A stretch of DNA of 9,819 bases from Burkholderiales bacterium (GCA_014378085.1 JACMOJ010000274.1:1-9819); one strand, 5' to 3'. Positions 1 through 8,181 are shown, counted from the stretch's first letter. The notes: generated by a model not told the origin, from the letters alone. A program made the numbers and translations.

Positions 1-373
1 AAGGCAGTCGTCCAGGCAATGTCTGCCCCGAGGCGGCGGTGGCAACGGTGGCGGTGGCGGTGGCGCCTGAGGCCGTCGCGGCGGTGGTCGTAACAGGCTG
101 AGATGCGTCCAGCGCAGATGCGGATTCTCGCGTGCGATTCTGCAAGGCGCGATTGAGCTGTTTGATCTCCCGCTTCAAGCGAAAGATCGCCACTAACGAG
201 GACAGCAAGCCGACCAGCAGCCCGCCACCAAAGAACGCCAAGAGTATCAATGCCAGTGGTGCGCGCAAACTTGTGCCAATGCCATTGATGCTGACCGGGT
301 CTGCGTTTTTCGATGCAAACCACACCAGCATTAAGATAACAACGACGCGGACAATCCAAACGATGATGTTCAT
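1..373 (-). CDS. lapA: LapA-domain (DUF1049) inner-membrane protein, 3' end outside the window
   Basis: I translated the minus strand from an ATG at 373-371 and found an open frame of 124 codons reaching the left edge with no stop, so the C-terminus is missing. Residues 3-20 form one hydrophobic segment and about 38-64 a second one rich in Gly and Leu. They are joined by a short loop with the Asn-x-x-x-Val pattern seen in this family. A basic, coiled-coil-like stretch follows at 65-82 (RLKREIKQLNRALQNR). This two-helix plus coiled-coil layout matches LapA (YciS), which in E. coli works with LapB and FtsH to control LpxC and lipopolysaccharide synthesis. The position behind ihfB is the usual one in beta- and gammaproteobacteria, and lapB would be expected next. 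From about residue 94 the tail is low-complexity Thr/Ala. No Shine-Dalgarno sequence is visible before the ATG, and a terminator separates the gene from ihfB. The family call is fairly safe; the role is inferred from homologues. Confidence 0.82.
   Translation of the reverse strand, partial: MNIIVWIVRVVVILMLVWFASKNADPVSINGIGTSLRAPLALILLAFFGGGLLVGLLSSLVAIFRLKREIKQLNRALQNRTRESASALDASQPVTTTAATASGATATATVATAASGQTLPGRLP
38..64. repeat. GGTGGC hexamer repeat inside lapA
   Basis: On the plus strand GGTGGC occurs at 38-43, then after AAC three times in tandem at 47-64. On the coding strand this reads as alternating Ala and Thr codons (GCC ACC) in the low-complexity tail of the LapA-like protein. A change in copy number would keep the reading frame, so it could alter tail length without switching the gene off. 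Confidence 0.6.
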
Positions 374-449
374 ATTCAGTATTCTAGGCGGTACTGCGTG
401 GTTCTGTGGGCGGGGGCTGCGGGCGCTGGTGGGCCGGTAAACCGCATCC

Positions 450-481
450 AAAAAAAAGCCGGATATCCTTGGATACCCGGC
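450..481 (-). terminator. Strong rho-independent terminator behind ihfB
   Basis: On the minus strand, 458-468 and 471-481 form an 11-base inverted repeat (GCCGGGTATCC against GGATATCCGGC) with a single G-U pair and only AA between the arms, so in practice about 10 base pairs close a four-base loop. Eight T residues (457-450) follow the stem directly. It begins 19 bases beyond the ihfB stop codon and ends 76 bases before the lapA ATG. This is a textbook intrinsic terminator for transcripts reading out of ihfB. No matching T-run on the other side suggests plus-strand termination. Confidence 0.92.
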
Positions 482-500
482 CATTGTTTGCGATATGTGC

Positions 501-911
501 TCAATCGTTGGCGATTCCTGTGCGTGCCGCCGCAATCGCCTGATTTGCCGCGGGTAACGTGTCCGCATGCGCTTGGCCCTTATTTGCAGGGGAGGTTGCG
601 GTTGCCGCTGCCGCTGCCTCAGCAGCCTCAATCGCCTCGTCCACACGCTCACGCAACTCTTTTCCGGCCTTAAAGTGAGGCACGTACTTTTTCGGCACCA
701 AAACCTTTTCCCCAGTCTTTGGATTTCTTCCAGTGCGCGGGGGCCGAAAATTAAGGCCAAAGCTACCGAATCCACGGATTTCGATGCGGTCGCCTTGTGA
801 CAAGGTCAACGACATGGCATCCAACATGGTTTTCACCGCTAGCTCCGCATCTTTGGGCGCAAGTTGGTGATGGCGAGCAGCCAAGATTTCAATCAGCTCT
901 GACTTGGTCAT
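501..911 (-). CDS. ihfB: Integration host factor beta subunit with long Ala-rich C-terminal tail
   Basis: This is a 136-residue HU/IHF-family DNA-bending protein. It forms the IHF heterodimer with IhfA, binds the minor groove of specific sites and bends DNA for transcription, recombination and replication. The start is set at the ATG (911-909), giving [10 protein letters not shown], the usual IhfB N-terminus. A TTG three codons upstream (920-918) is also open and has a GGAT at a workable distance, so it cannot be excluded. The family signature [21 protein letters not shown] spans residues 47-67, with the DNA-intercalating proline at 64. The conserved fold ends near residue 92. The remaining 44 residues or so are rich in Ala with scattered Thr, Pro and Lys, longer than the short tails of enterobacterial IhfB (about 94 residues in total). 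It lies behind rpsA, its usual place, and is followed by a strong terminator. Confidence 0.95.
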   Translation of the reverse strand: MTKSELIEILAARHHQLAPKDAELAVKTMLDAMSLTLSQGDRIEIRGFGSFGLNFRPPRTGRNPKTGEKVLVPKKYVPHFKAGKELRERVDEAIEAAEAAAAATATSPANKGQAHADTLPAANQAIAAARTGIAND

Positions 912-998
912 GGATTTCAAGCGGCAGATCCACTTCAGTTTGATTTATATGACCACCGACCAGACGACCGGCAGGAAAATATTTACTTCGGCAAGATA

Positions 999-1026
999 TT
1001 GGCTCCGCCCCAAGAAGCAGAGCCAA
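999..1026 (-). other. Stem-loop in the rpsA-ihfB gap
   Basis: On the minus strand TTGGCTCTGC (1026-1017) pairs with GCGGAGCCAA (1008-999), giving ten base pairs with one G-U and an eight-base loop. It starts 10 bases after the rpsA stop. No T-run follows, so it is not a standard terminator; it could protect the 3' end of the rpsA message, pause polymerase or mark a processing point. The rest of the gap (912-998) contains an A+T-rich TATAAA-like hexamer at 949-944 but no matching -35 box, so no promoter for ihfB is called. Confidence 0.5.
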
Positions 1027-1036
1027 TCCAACCAAC

Positions 1037-2770
1037 TTAGTTGTCTTGCTTCAGCTTCGCCTTGAGCAATGCGCCGAGGTTGGTGGTGCCAGCATTCGAC
1101 GGCGATTCTTCCGTCATACGCTTCATCGCATCTTTCTCATCAAGCGAATCTTTTTGCTTGATCGAAAGATTAATGTTGCGGGTCTTACGATCAACGTTGA
1201 TGATGATGGCTTCGATTTCGTCGCCTTCTTTCATGTGGCTGCGCATGTCTTCGACGCGTTCGCGTGAAACTTCCGACGCGCGGAGGTAGCCTTCAATTTC
1301 GTCAGACAATGCAATCGTGGCACCCTTTGCATCGATAGTCTTGACAGTACCTTTGACAATAGCACCCTTGTCGAAGCTGGTCGTGTAGCTGGTGAAAGGG
1401 TCCGAATCAAGTTGCTTCACGCCCAGCGAAATCCGCTCGCGCTCCATGTCGATTGCCAGCACAACGGCTTCAAGCTCATCACCCTTCTTGTAGGCCTTGA
1501 CTGCTTCTTCGCCAGCCACATTCCAAGAAATGTCTGAAAGGTGCACCAAACCATCAATATTGCCCGGCAAGCCGATAAACACACCGAAATCGGTAATCGA
1601 CTTAATGGTGCCTTTAACTTTCTCGCCCTTTTTGTGGGACATCGAAAATTCTTCCCACGGGTTCTGCATACACTGCTTCATACCGAGCGAAATACGACGG
1701 CGTTCTTCGTCAATTTCCAAAATCATGACTTCAACTTCGTCACCGAGCGAAACCACTTTGGCTGGGTGAACGTTCTTATTGGTCCAATCCATTTCGGAGA
1801 CGTGTACCAGGCCTTCGATACCAGCTTCAATTTCAATAAATGCGCCGTAGTCGGTCAGGTTGGTCACCTTGCCGAACAAACGGGTGGACTGTGGATAACG
1901 ACGCGATAGGCCGGTCCACGGATCGTCGCCCAATTGCTTCATGCCGAGCGAAACGCGGTTTTTCTCTTGATCAAACTTTAGAATCTTCGCCGTGACTTCA
2001 TCGCCCACCGCCAAAACTTCTGATGGATGCTTCACGCGACGCCATGCGAGGTCGGTAATGTGCAGAAGACCATCGATACCGCCCAAATCTACGAACGCGC
2101 CGTAGTCGGTGATGTTTTTAACAACACCCTTAACAACGGAACCTTCTTTTAAGGTTTCGAGCAATGCAGCGCGATCTGCACCTTGTGACGCTTCCATTAC
2201 GGCGCGGCGCGACACCACCACGTTGTTACGCTTCTTGTCGAGCTTGATTACCTTGAACTCAAGTTCTTTGCCTTCGAATGGTGTTGTGTCTTTCACCGGA
2301 CGCGTATCAACAAGTGAACCCGGCAAGAACGCACGGATACCGTTGATCATAACGGTGAGGCCGCCCTTCACCTTGCCGGAAACCATACCGGTGATGATTG
2401 AGCCTTTGTCGAGCGCGACGTCAAGATCGTGCCATGCGGAAAGTTTCTTCGCGCGGTCGCGTGACAGCTTGGTGGCACCAAAGCCATCTTCAAATTTTTC
2501 GATTGCAACAGTAACAAAGTCGCCGACTTTAACTTCCAGCTCGCCTTTGTCATTCTTGAATTCTTCAATTGGGATCACGCTCTCAGACTTTAGTCCGGCG
2601 TTTACGACCACGATGTTTTGATCAACCAGCACGACTTCTGCGGTGATCATTTCGCCTTCGCGCATTTCTTGGCGCGTCAGGCTCTCCTCAAACATGGCGC
2701 CGAAGCTATCGGCAGCATAAACAGGTTTAGGGATTTTTACTTTTGCAACGGGTTGGGTTGATGCTGACAT
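1037..2770 (-). CDS. rpsA: 30S ribosomal protein S1
   Basis: This 577-residue protein holds six S1 (OB-fold) RNA-binding repeats, at about residues 37-103, 122-188, 208-277, 295-364, 382-452 and 467-537. Repeats 3 to 5 show the typical motifs [40 protein letters not shown] and [21 protein letters not shown]1 binds mRNA upstream of the start codon and recruits it to the 30S subunit; the first two repeats dock it on the ribosome. The C-terminal tail ([13 protein letters not shown]) is typical of betaproteobacterial S1. The N-terminus is some 15 residues longer than I would expect, with a Lys/Pro-rich stretch before the first repeat, but the ATG at 2770 is the only good start before residue 26. 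It sits between cmk and ihfB in the usual order. In E. coli S1 represses its own translation; the leader here could support the same. Confidence 0.98.
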   Translation of the reverse strand: MSASTQPVAKVKIPKPVYAADSFGAMFEESLTRQEMREGEMITAEVVLVDQNIVVVNAGLKSESVIPIEEFKNDKGELEVKVGDFVTVAIEKFEDGFGATKLSRDRAKKLSAWHDLDVALDKGSIITGMVSGKVKGGLTVMINGIRAFLPGSLVDTRPVKDTTPFEGKELEFKVIKLDKKRNNVVVSRRAVMEASQGADRAALLETLKEGSVVKGVVKNITDYGAFVDLGGIDGLLHITDLAWRRVKHPSEVLAVGDEVTAKILKFDQEKNRVSLGMKQLGDDPWTGLSRRYPQSTRLFGKVTNLTDYGAFIEIEAGIEGLVHVSEMDWTNKNVHPAKVVSLGDEVEVMILEIDEERRRISLGMKQCMQNPWEEFSMSHKKGEKVKGTIKSITDFGVFIGLPGNIDGLVHLSDISWNVAGEEAVKAYKKGDELEAVVLAIDMERERISLGVKQLDSDPFTSYTTSFDKGAIVKGTVKTIDAKGATIALSDEIEGYLRASEVSRERVEDMRSHMKEGDEIEAIIINVDRKTRNINLSIKQKDSLDEKDAMKRMTEESPSNAGTTNLGALLKAKLKQDN

Positions 2771-2942
2771 GGATGGGTTAACTTTCGGTTTAGCGGGTTA
2801 GCTCTTTGTCTGGCGACGCGGAGGATTTGTCATCGTCCGGATTTTTTGGGAATCTCGAACACCTAAGTAAAAACAGCTTGCTGCTGGGAAAAAGTCTCGC
2901 TAGAACAAACACATAACGTCGATAACCAACAATGATCGCGGG
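2771..2942 (-). promoter_or_regulatory. rpsA leader region between cmk and rpsA
   Basis: These 172 bases are the longest non-coding stretch in the window and lie just ahead of rpsA. The 20 bases before the start codon contain no GGAG or AGGA; the nearest purine run, GAAAG, ends 11 bases before the ATG. The E. coli rpsA leader likewise lacks a proper Shine-Dalgarno sequence and is the target of S1 autorepression, so a similar mechanism is plausible here. Three TAACCC/TAAACC-like units lie within the last 34 bases. I could not find a convincing -35/-10 pair, though a highly expressed gene at this point would be expected to have one. A four-base-pair hairpin followed by TTTTT (2883-2869) is too weak to call a terminator. 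Confidence 0.45.
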
Positions 2943-3620
2943 TCACTGCGCAGATCCAAGTTTGTCTTTGGCCCACTGCAGCACCTTTTCAACCGCATCA
3001 TCAGCGGAAATCTCAGTTGTATCAAGGAGATAGGTGTCGTTCAATTTTTTTAGCGGCGCAACTTTGCGGTTTGAATCGCGTTCGTCACGGATGCGTAATT
3101 CCTTCACAACGCCTTCGAGTATCGCAGAGATTCCTTTTTGTTTCAACTGGTTAGTGCGTCTTTCGGCTCTTGCCTCGACGCTTGCGGTCAGGAAAACCTT
3201 TAGCGCTGCGTCCGGAAAAATTACCGACCCCATATCTCGACCGTCACAAACTAGTCCCGGCGCGGTGCGGAACGCGCGTTGCCGTTCTGTCAAAGCGCCG
3301 CGCACTGCCGGAAACGCGGCAACGCGGGAGGCATTTTGGCTGGCAGATTCAGTGCGAATCGCCGCCGAAACGTCGGTCCCCGCGAGAAATACCCGCTCTC
3401 CGGCAAAGCGCAGATCAAGCTGCCTTGCGACTTCGGCGACCGATTTTTCATCATTTAAATCAATGGATTGCAGGGTTGCGGCGTGTGCCGTGAGCCGATA
3501 CAACGCCCCAGAATCCAAGTAGTGATAACCCAGCGCCGCGGCCACACGCTGTGCCACCGTACCTTTACCAGAGGCGGTTGGCCCATCAATGGCGATGACT
3601 GGGATGGCACGCGCTTTCAT
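2943..3620 (-). CDS. cmk: Cytidylate kinase
   Basis: This 225-residue kinase phosphorylates CMP and dCMP with ATP, feeding the CTP and dCTP pools. The ATP-binding P-loop GPTASGKGT is at residues 13-21, the nucleoside-monophosphate-binding stretch LDSGALYR at 35-42 and the family motif [13 protein letters not shown] at 126-138. An Arg/Asp-rich lid ([10 protein letters not shown]) is at 176-185. The frame is open a further 36 codons upstream, but the ATG at 3620 is chosen: it puts the P-loop at the normal distance from the N-terminus and gives the usual family length. It also overlaps the aroA stop as ATGA (3620-3617), a typical coupled junction; the longer reading would lie inside aroA. The cmk-rpsA pairing is conserved in proteobacteria. 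Confidence 0.96.
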   Translation of the reverse strand: MKARAIPVIAIDGPTASGKGTVAQRVAAALGYHYLDSGALYRLTAHAATLQSIDLNDEKSVAEVARQLDLRFAGERVFLAGTDVSAAIRTESASQNASRVAAFPAVRGALTERQRAFRTAPGLVCDGRDMGSVIFPDAALKVFLTASVEARAERRTNQLKQKGISAILEGVVKELRIRDERDSNRKVAPLKKLNDTYLLDTTEISADDAVEKVLQWAKDKLGSAQ

Positions 3621-4930
3621 GCGACCAACCCACGCCAAACGTCGAAGTAATCTGGAAAGGTTTTGGCCACACAACCGGGGTCGTTGATGAATACGTCCAC
3701 TCCACCCAAGGTCACCAGCGAGAAACACATTGCCATGCGGTGGTCGTCATAGGTGTCAATAAATACCCCTGCCTTAAGCTTGTCGGCGGCCGGCGGCGTC
3801 ACCGCGATAAAGTCCTGTCCTTCCACAACGATGGCACCCAACTTTCGCAGCTCCATTGCCATGGCCGCAATTCGGTCTGTTTCTTTGACGCGCCAACTGG
3901 CAATATTTCGGATGGTGGTGGTGCCGTCGGCAAACAAAGCCAACATCGCAACCGTCATCGCAGCGTCCGGAATGTGATTGAAGTCAGCGTCGATGGCAAC
4001 CAATCGTTTGTCGGACGATCTGGAGACTTCAATCCAATCCTCTCCCATGCACACAGTGGCACCCATCGCCGCAAGCGCGTCAGCGAACCGAATGTCCCCC
4101 TGAATGCTGTTGCTGCCTACCCCCGTGACACGTACCGGCCCGCCACTGATTGCGCCAGCCGCCAGAAAATATGACGCCGACGAGGCATCTCCTTCAACCG
4201 TGACGTCCGCGGGAGACCTGTATGCGGCTGACGCGGCAACGCTAAATTCACGCCAATCCCGCCTGACGACCGTCACGCCGAATCGCGCCATTAGATTTAG
4301 CGTGATATCGACGTACGGTTTGGAGATGAGATCCCCCACAACGTCGACCGTCACCGCTGATTTGACAAGCGGCAGCGCCATCAATAACGCAGAAAGAAAC
4401 TGGCTTGAGACATCGCCACGCACAGGAACGCGATCGATGTCCGTCACGGTTCGGCCAGACACAACCAGCGGCGGAAAACCACGCTGGCCCGTGTACGCCA
4501 TATTTGCCCCCAACGGCGCGAGGGCGTCTACTAAGTCCCCGATGGGCCGCTCGCGCATGCGCGGCACGCCGTCGAGCTGGTAACGACGATGCCCTGACTG
4601 CATCGCTAACGCCGCAGTCAATGGACGAAACGCGGTGCCGGCGTTGCCGAGAAACAGTGTTGCTTCGGCAACCGGAAAACTGCCCGCGCAGCCATGCACC
4701 CGGTAATCATCTCCACCTAACGTTTCAATCTTTACGCCAAGTTGCGTCAATGCCGCGAGCATTACGCTGGTGTCATCAGATTTCAACAACCCGCGCACCA
4801 TCGTCACGCCCTCGCTCAACGCCGCGAGCAGCAATGTGCGGTTGGAAATCGACTTCGACCCTGGGAGTGGAACAGTGCCGGATGCGCGAGACACTGGGGG
4901 AAGATGCATGACACGTTCGACCATCGTCAT
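3617..4930 (-). CDS. aroA: 3-phosphoshikimate 1-carboxyvinyltransferase (EPSP synthase), class I
   Basis: The 437-residue enzyme transfers the enolpyruvyl group of PEP to shikimate 3-phosphate, the sixth step of the shikimate pathway. The substrate-binding motif [10 protein letters not shown] is at residues 22-31, [13 protein letters not shown] at 92-104, the arginine-rich VPRMRERP at 122-129, the catalytic aspartate of NHIPDAAMT at 322, WRVKETDR at 346-353 and YDDHRMAM at 394-401. The glycine (98) and proline (103) that match E. coli Gly96 and Pro101 are both present, so this is the ordinary class I form, which in this family is glyphosate-sensitive. One small variation is Phe101 where Met is usual. 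The start at 4930 overlaps the tyrA stop as ATGA; Met3 and Met8 are possible alternatives. The stop overlaps the cmk start, so tyrA, aroA and cmk form a tight translational chain. Confidence 0.97.
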   Translation of the reverse strand: MTMVERVMHLPPVSRASGTVPLPGSKSISNRTLLLAALSEGVTMVRGLLKSDDTSVMLAALTQLGVKIETLGGDDYRVHGCAGSFPVAEATLFLGNAGTAFRPLTAALAMQSGHRRYQLDGVPRMRERPIGDLVDALAPLGANMAYTGQRGFPPLVVSGRTVTDIDRVPVRGDVSSQFLSALLMALPLVKSAVTVDVVGDLISKPYVDITLNLMARFGVTVVRRDWREFSVAASAAYRSPADVTVEGDASSASYFLAAGAISGGPVRVTGVGSNSIQGDIRFADALAAMGATVCMGEDWIEVSRSSDKRLVAIDADFNHIPDAAMTVAMLALFADGTTTIRNIASWRVKETDRIAAMAMELRKLGAIVVEGQDFIAVTPPAADKLKAGVFIDTYDDHRMAMCFSLVTLGGVDVFINDPGCVAKTFPDYFDVWRGLVA

Positions 4931-5853
4931 TGCCCATCATCACGATTGAACGCATCGAGTTGGCCAGACAGCCAGCGCTCCCGTGCGTTTTGTGCGCGTT
5001 GCATCAGCGCTTCAATTGCATCTGCGTCCGAGCGCTCCAACATATTGCGCAACGCCGCAACACGACGCTGATACGCGTCAAGCTCGCGGAGCAGCGCGTC
5101 GCGGTTATTCAATGCCACGTCGCGCCACATCTCTGGGCTCGAGCTGGCAATCCGGCTGAAATCGCGAAATCCCGAAGCGGCGTGCTCAAACAGCAATTTT
5201 GCGTTGGGTCGGCTTGCAAGCTCGTCCACCAGGGCGAAGGCCAGCATATGTGGCAGGTGGCTCACCGCCGCGAATATAGCGTCGTGCGTTGCGGCTGGCA
5301 TGTCGATCACGTTTGCCCCCGCCGCCTGCCATGCGAGCCGCGCAATTTCGACAGCCGCGTCGGTATTTTCTGGCGTGCGACAAAGCACCACGTTCTTGCC
5401 GTCAAACAGCGCCGCATCCGCTGCCATCGGGCCGTGACGTTCGCTGCCCGCGATCGGATGGCAGGCCACGAACTGCGGGAACCGCTCCGCTAACGTTAGT
5501 CGTGCCGCGGCAATCACGTCCTGCTTGGTGCTACCAGCATCCATCATCACCGTATGGGCCGCCACATGCGGCATCAGCTCGTCGAACACCAGCGGTATTT
5601 GGCGCACGGGAACAGCAAGCAGCACCAAATCCGCACTCGCCGCTTGCGCCATCGTCCCCACGGTGTCGATTGCGCCCCGCTGTTGGGCTTGTTCGAGCAC
5701 CTGCGGGTCAGGGTCAACCCCGATAATGATGGTCCCCGATCCAGACGTCACGCGACGTTTGATGGCGAGTGCAAAAGAAGTGCCGATCAACCCAACGCCG
5801 ATGATTGCGATGCGCTCGAACATTAGCTGACCGCCAATGGACAAACTCGCCAT
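4927..5853 (-). CDS. tyrA: Prephenate (possibly also arogenate) dehydrogenase
   Basis: This enzyme oxidatively decarboxylates prephenate to 4-hydroxyphenylpyruvate, the committed step to tyrosine. In the 308-residue reading, the dinucleotide-binding loop GVGLIG is at 19-24 and the acidic end of the second strand (GVDPD) at 45-49, which in this family favours NAD over NADP. DAGSTK is at 105-110, [11 protein letters not shown] at 132-142, and the His-containing [11 protein letters not shown] at 198-208, followed by the helical C-terminal dimerisation domain. It has no fused chorismate mutase or ACT domain. The start is uncertain: the ATG at 5853 has a GGAAAG nine bases upstream, whereas Met11 at 5823 gives the usual N-terminus ([11 protein letters not shown]) with only a GGCGGT before it. 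The stop overlaps the aroA start. Related betaproteobacterial enzymes can accept both prephenate and arogenate, which the sequence alone does not settle. Confidence 0.95.
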   Translation of the reverse strand: MASLSIGGQLMFERIAIIGVGLIGTSFALAIKRRVTSGSGTIIIGVDPDPQVLEQAQQRGAIDTVGTMAQAASADLVLLAVPVRQIPLVFDELMPHVAAHTVMMDAGSTKQDVIAAARLTLAERFPQFVACHPIAGSERHGPMAADAALFDGKNVVLCRTPENTDAAVEIARLAWQAAGANVIDMPAATHDAIFAAVSHLPHMLAFALVDELASRPNAKLLFEHAASGFRDFSRIASSSPEMWRDVALNNRDALLRELDAYQRRVAALRNMLERSDADAIEALMQRAQNARERWLSGQLDAFNRDDGQ

Positions 5854-5899
5854 TCAACGGGTCTTTCCAAGCAAAAATGGCTGAAAACGCCCATCGATG

Positions 5900-7009
5900 C
5901 TAGACTTTTAACGTTTGTCTGGCGTCATCGAGGGCCGCCAAAAAGCGTGCATTCTGCGCTGCCGTACCAGTCGATACGCGCAGATAATCGGCCAAGCCAT
6001 AATTGGCGATGGGCCGCACGATGACACCTGCCTTGAGAAGGCACTGGAAGACGTCTCCCGCACGCGCGATTTTGAACGCGATGAAATTGCCTTTCGACGG
6101 AATGAATTCGATACCACGGCTGGTGAACGCCGACGATAGCGCCGTCAATGCCTGTGAATTTTGCCGTCTACTTGCGCCAATAAACTCGTCGTCGGTGAGG
6201 GCCGCCTCCGCCGCAACCATTGCCAGATGATTTACATTAAACGGCTGCCGCACACGATTCATCATCGCCACCACGTCGGGCGCGGCGAAGCCAAAACCGA
6301 TACGCAATCCCGCCAATCCGTAAGCCTTTGACAACGTATGCGAGACGAGGAGATTTGGAAACTCGGCGAGCCACTGAGAAGAATCGTAGGCGTCCACATC
6401 CTCAAGATACTCGCCGTACGCCTCGTCCAAGATAACCAATACATTCGCCGGCACCTTCGCCACAAATGCTTTCAACGCGGCGGCTGAGATAAAGGTGCCG
6501 GTCGGATTATTCGGGTTTGCAACAAACACAATTTTGGTCGATGGCTGAATGGCATCGAGCATCGCAGCGAGATCGTTGCCGAAATTTAGCGCGTCGACCG
6601 CAATGGGTCTGGCCCCCACCGCTTGTGTTGCGAGAGGGTAAACGGCAAACGCGTACTGTGAATAAACGGCCGTGTCGCCGGCGCCCATGAACGTACGCGC
6701 CGCGAGCTCCAGCACATCGTTGGAGCCGTTGCCGAGAATAATTTGATTCGCTGGGACACTGAATTTTTTGGTGACGGCCGCTTTGAACGCAACGCCGCCA
6801 CCGTCGGGATACAACGCCAGCTGATCTATCGCCGACCGTATTGCGACCAACGCCTTGGGGCTGGCACCGAGTGGGTTTTCGTTGGACGCCAGTTTAAGAA
6901 TTTCGGATTCAGGTATGCCAAGCTCGCGCGCGACATCTGAAATGGGTTTGCCACCCTGATAGGGCGAAATGGCGCGGATGTAGTCGGGGGCGAGGTCAGC
7001 AAAATTCAT
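5900..7009 (-). CDS. hisC: Histidinol-phosphate/aromatic aminotransferase (HisC2 type)
   Basis: This is a 369-residue class I/II aminotransferase that uses pyridoxal phosphate. The N-terminal stretch (VARELGIPESEILKLASNENP, 26-46) is typical of HisC. Other motifs are NPNNPTGT (165-172), DEAYGEY (195-201), the cofactor lysine in SHTLSKAYGLAG at Lys228, Arg236 in the phosphate-binding GLRIGF, and LRVSTGT near the C-terminus. HisC enzymes convert imidazole-acetol phosphate to histidinol phosphate. No other histidine gene is nearby; the flanking genes are pheA and tyrA. This copy therefore probably acts mainly or additionally as the aminotransferase that turns phenylpyruvate and hydroxyphenylpyruvate into phenylalanine and tyrosine; that role is inferred from context. 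The gap to tyrA is 46 bases. No clear Shine-Dalgarno sequence precedes the ATG. Confidence 0.94.
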   Translation of the reverse strand: MNFADLAPDYIRAISPYQGGKPISDVARELGIPESEILKLASNENPLGASPKALVAIRSAIDQLALYPDGGGVAFKAAVTKKFSVPANQIILGNGSNDVLELAARTFMGAGDTAVYSQYAFAVYPLATQAVGARPIAVDALNFGNDLAAMLDAIQPSTKIVFVANPNNPTGTFISAAALKAFVAKVPANVLVILDEAYGEYLEDVDAYDSSQWLAEFPNLLVSHTLSKAYGLAGLRIGFGFAAPDVVAMMNRVRQPFNVNHLAMVAAEAALTDDEFIGASRRQNSQALTALSSAFTSRGIEFIPSKGNFIAFKIARAGDVFQCLLKAGVIVRPIANYGLADYLRVSTGTAAQNARFLAALDDARQTLKV

Positions 7010-7083
7010 AAGTGGTATTCAACCGGCAGTCAACACAGAGAAACCCAAACTGTGGCAAACGCCTAACAGCTTGGCAAAAACAC

Positions 7084-8181
7084 TCAAATCACCGCGGCGG
7101 GATAGGAGCCGAGTACCTTGACGTAGCCGGCAATTTTGCGAAGCTCAACTAACGCTTCCGCAACATTGCTATCGTCCACGTGGCCCTCAATATCCACAAA
7201 AAACAAATACTCCCAAATCGCTAATTTGGATGGACGCGACTCAAACTTTGACATCGACACACCACGATGGGCAAACGGCGTCAACATTTCATAAACGGCG
7301 CCAGAACGATTCGCGGCGGATAGCACCAGCGAAGTCTTGTCATGTGCTGAAGGCTTCGGCGAATAGTTGCCCAGCACCAAAAAACGCGTGGTGTTGTTTG
7401 GTTCATCTTCAATATTGGACGCAAGCAAACTCAATCCGTAGTGACTCGCCGCCATTTCGCCGGCAACGGCCGCAGTGAAGGGCTCAAGCGAGGCGCGGCG
7501 GGCGGCCTCGGCGTTCGAGGCGACGGCGATACGCTCGGCCTTAGGCAAATTGTTGTTGAGCCATTCATGACACTGCGCCAGCGATTGGCCATGAGAGAAA
7601 ACCTTCAGCACGCTATCAAAGGGCAGCGGCATTGAGGCCATTAAATGATGGTGAATTCGCACCAGCACCTCGCCGCAGACGCTGAGCGGTGTTTGCGGCA
7701 TCAGATCTAGCGAGCGCCCCACCGCACCTTCGGTTGAATTTTCAACGGGGATGATGCCGAAGTCGCAGGCGTTGGATTCCACCCCACGATAAACTTCGTC
7801 GATCGAACCTTGCGGTTTCAATTCTGCGCCTTCGCCAAAGTGTTTTTTTGCCGCCAGCTCACTAAACGTGCCTTGCGGCCCAAGGTACGCAACCGTAATC
7901 GGCCGCTCTAGCGCGAGGCAGGCAGACATGATCTCGCGGAACAGTCGCGCGGCAACTTCATCGGGAAGTGGCCCCTGATTTAGCTGCTTAATCCGCAGCA
8001 ACACCTCAGCTTCTCGCTCCGGGCGATAAGCCTGCCCGACCTTCATTGAGCCGACTTTGCGCGCCAACGCAGCACGCGCGTTGAGGCTGCGCAGGATTTC
8101 GTGATCGAGCGCGTCTATTTCCGCGCGTAGCTGCGCTAACGGTGGGCTCGCGTCCGAGGACGAATTGGGTGTTTGTGGCAT
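7084..8181 (-). CDS. pheA: Bifunctional chorismate mutase / prephenate dehydratase (P-protein)
   Basis: The 365-residue protein catalyses chorismate to prephenate and prephenate to phenylpyruvate, the route to phenylalanine. Residues 12-92 form an AroQ-type chorismate mutase helix bundle with Arg19, Arg36 and Lys47 in the expected active-site places. The dehydratase domain covers about 96-271, with YLGPQGTFSE at 99-108, PVENSTEGAVG at 145-155, SHGQSLAQC at 196-204 and the catalytic TRF at 265-267. A C-terminal ACT domain (about 282-362) carries SGAVYEML and ESRP (314-317), the phenylalanine-binding motifs, so feedback inhibition by Phe is expected. The SHGQ sequence has Gly where Pro or Ala is usual, a mild variation. 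An AGGAT lies 12 bases before the ATG. It stands 65 bases behind serC and 74 bases ahead of hisC. Confidence 0.97.
   Translation of the reverse strand: MPQTPNSSSDASPPLAQLRAEIDALDHEILRSLNARAALARKVGSMKVGQAYRPEREAEVLLRIKQLNQGPLPDEVAARLFREIMSACLALERPITVAYLGPQGTFSELAAKKHFGEGAELKPQGSIDEVYRGVESNACDFGIIPVENSTEGAVGRSLDLMPQTPLSVCGEVLVRIHHHLMASMPLPFDSVLKVFSHGQSLAQCHEWLNNNLPKAERIAVASNAEAARRASLEPFTAAVAGEMAASHYGLSLLASNIEDEPNNTTRFLVLGNYSPKPSAHDKTSLVLSAANRSGAVYEMLTPFAHRGVSMSKFESRPSKLAIWEYLFFVDIEGHVDDSNVAEALVELRKIAGYVKVLGSYPAAVI

Noticed and set aside
2109..2621. Long plus-strand open frame of 170 codons opposite rpsA
   Set aside because: It is Ser/Thr-rich with no recognisable domain and lies wholly inside the gene for S1, whose protein is unmistakable. 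It is a reading-frame shadow, as are the plus-strand frames opposite cmk (3034-3522), aroA (4104-4583, 4405-4911) and tyrA (4930-5493).
2869..2886. Small hairpin followed by TTTTT on the minus strand between cmk and rpsA
   Set aside because: Only four base pairs can form; too weak for a terminator, although some effect on readthrough cannot be excluded.
3621..3728. Upstream extension of the cmk frame by 36 codons
   Set aside because: It lies entirely within aroA, would give a cytidylate kinase with an unusual Arg-rich leader, and the ATG in the ATGA overlap fits the family N-terminus.
5854..5899. ATGG/CCAT pairing followed by TTTTT in the hisC-tyrA gap
   Set aside because: Four pairs with a long, poorly matched loop do not make a credible terminator or attenuator.
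6985..7026. Promoter-like TTGACT, 17-base spacer, TATGAA on the minus strand at the hisC start
   Set aside because: The -10-like box overlaps the hisC ATG, so transcription would begin inside the gene and could not give the full protein. It is probably chance.
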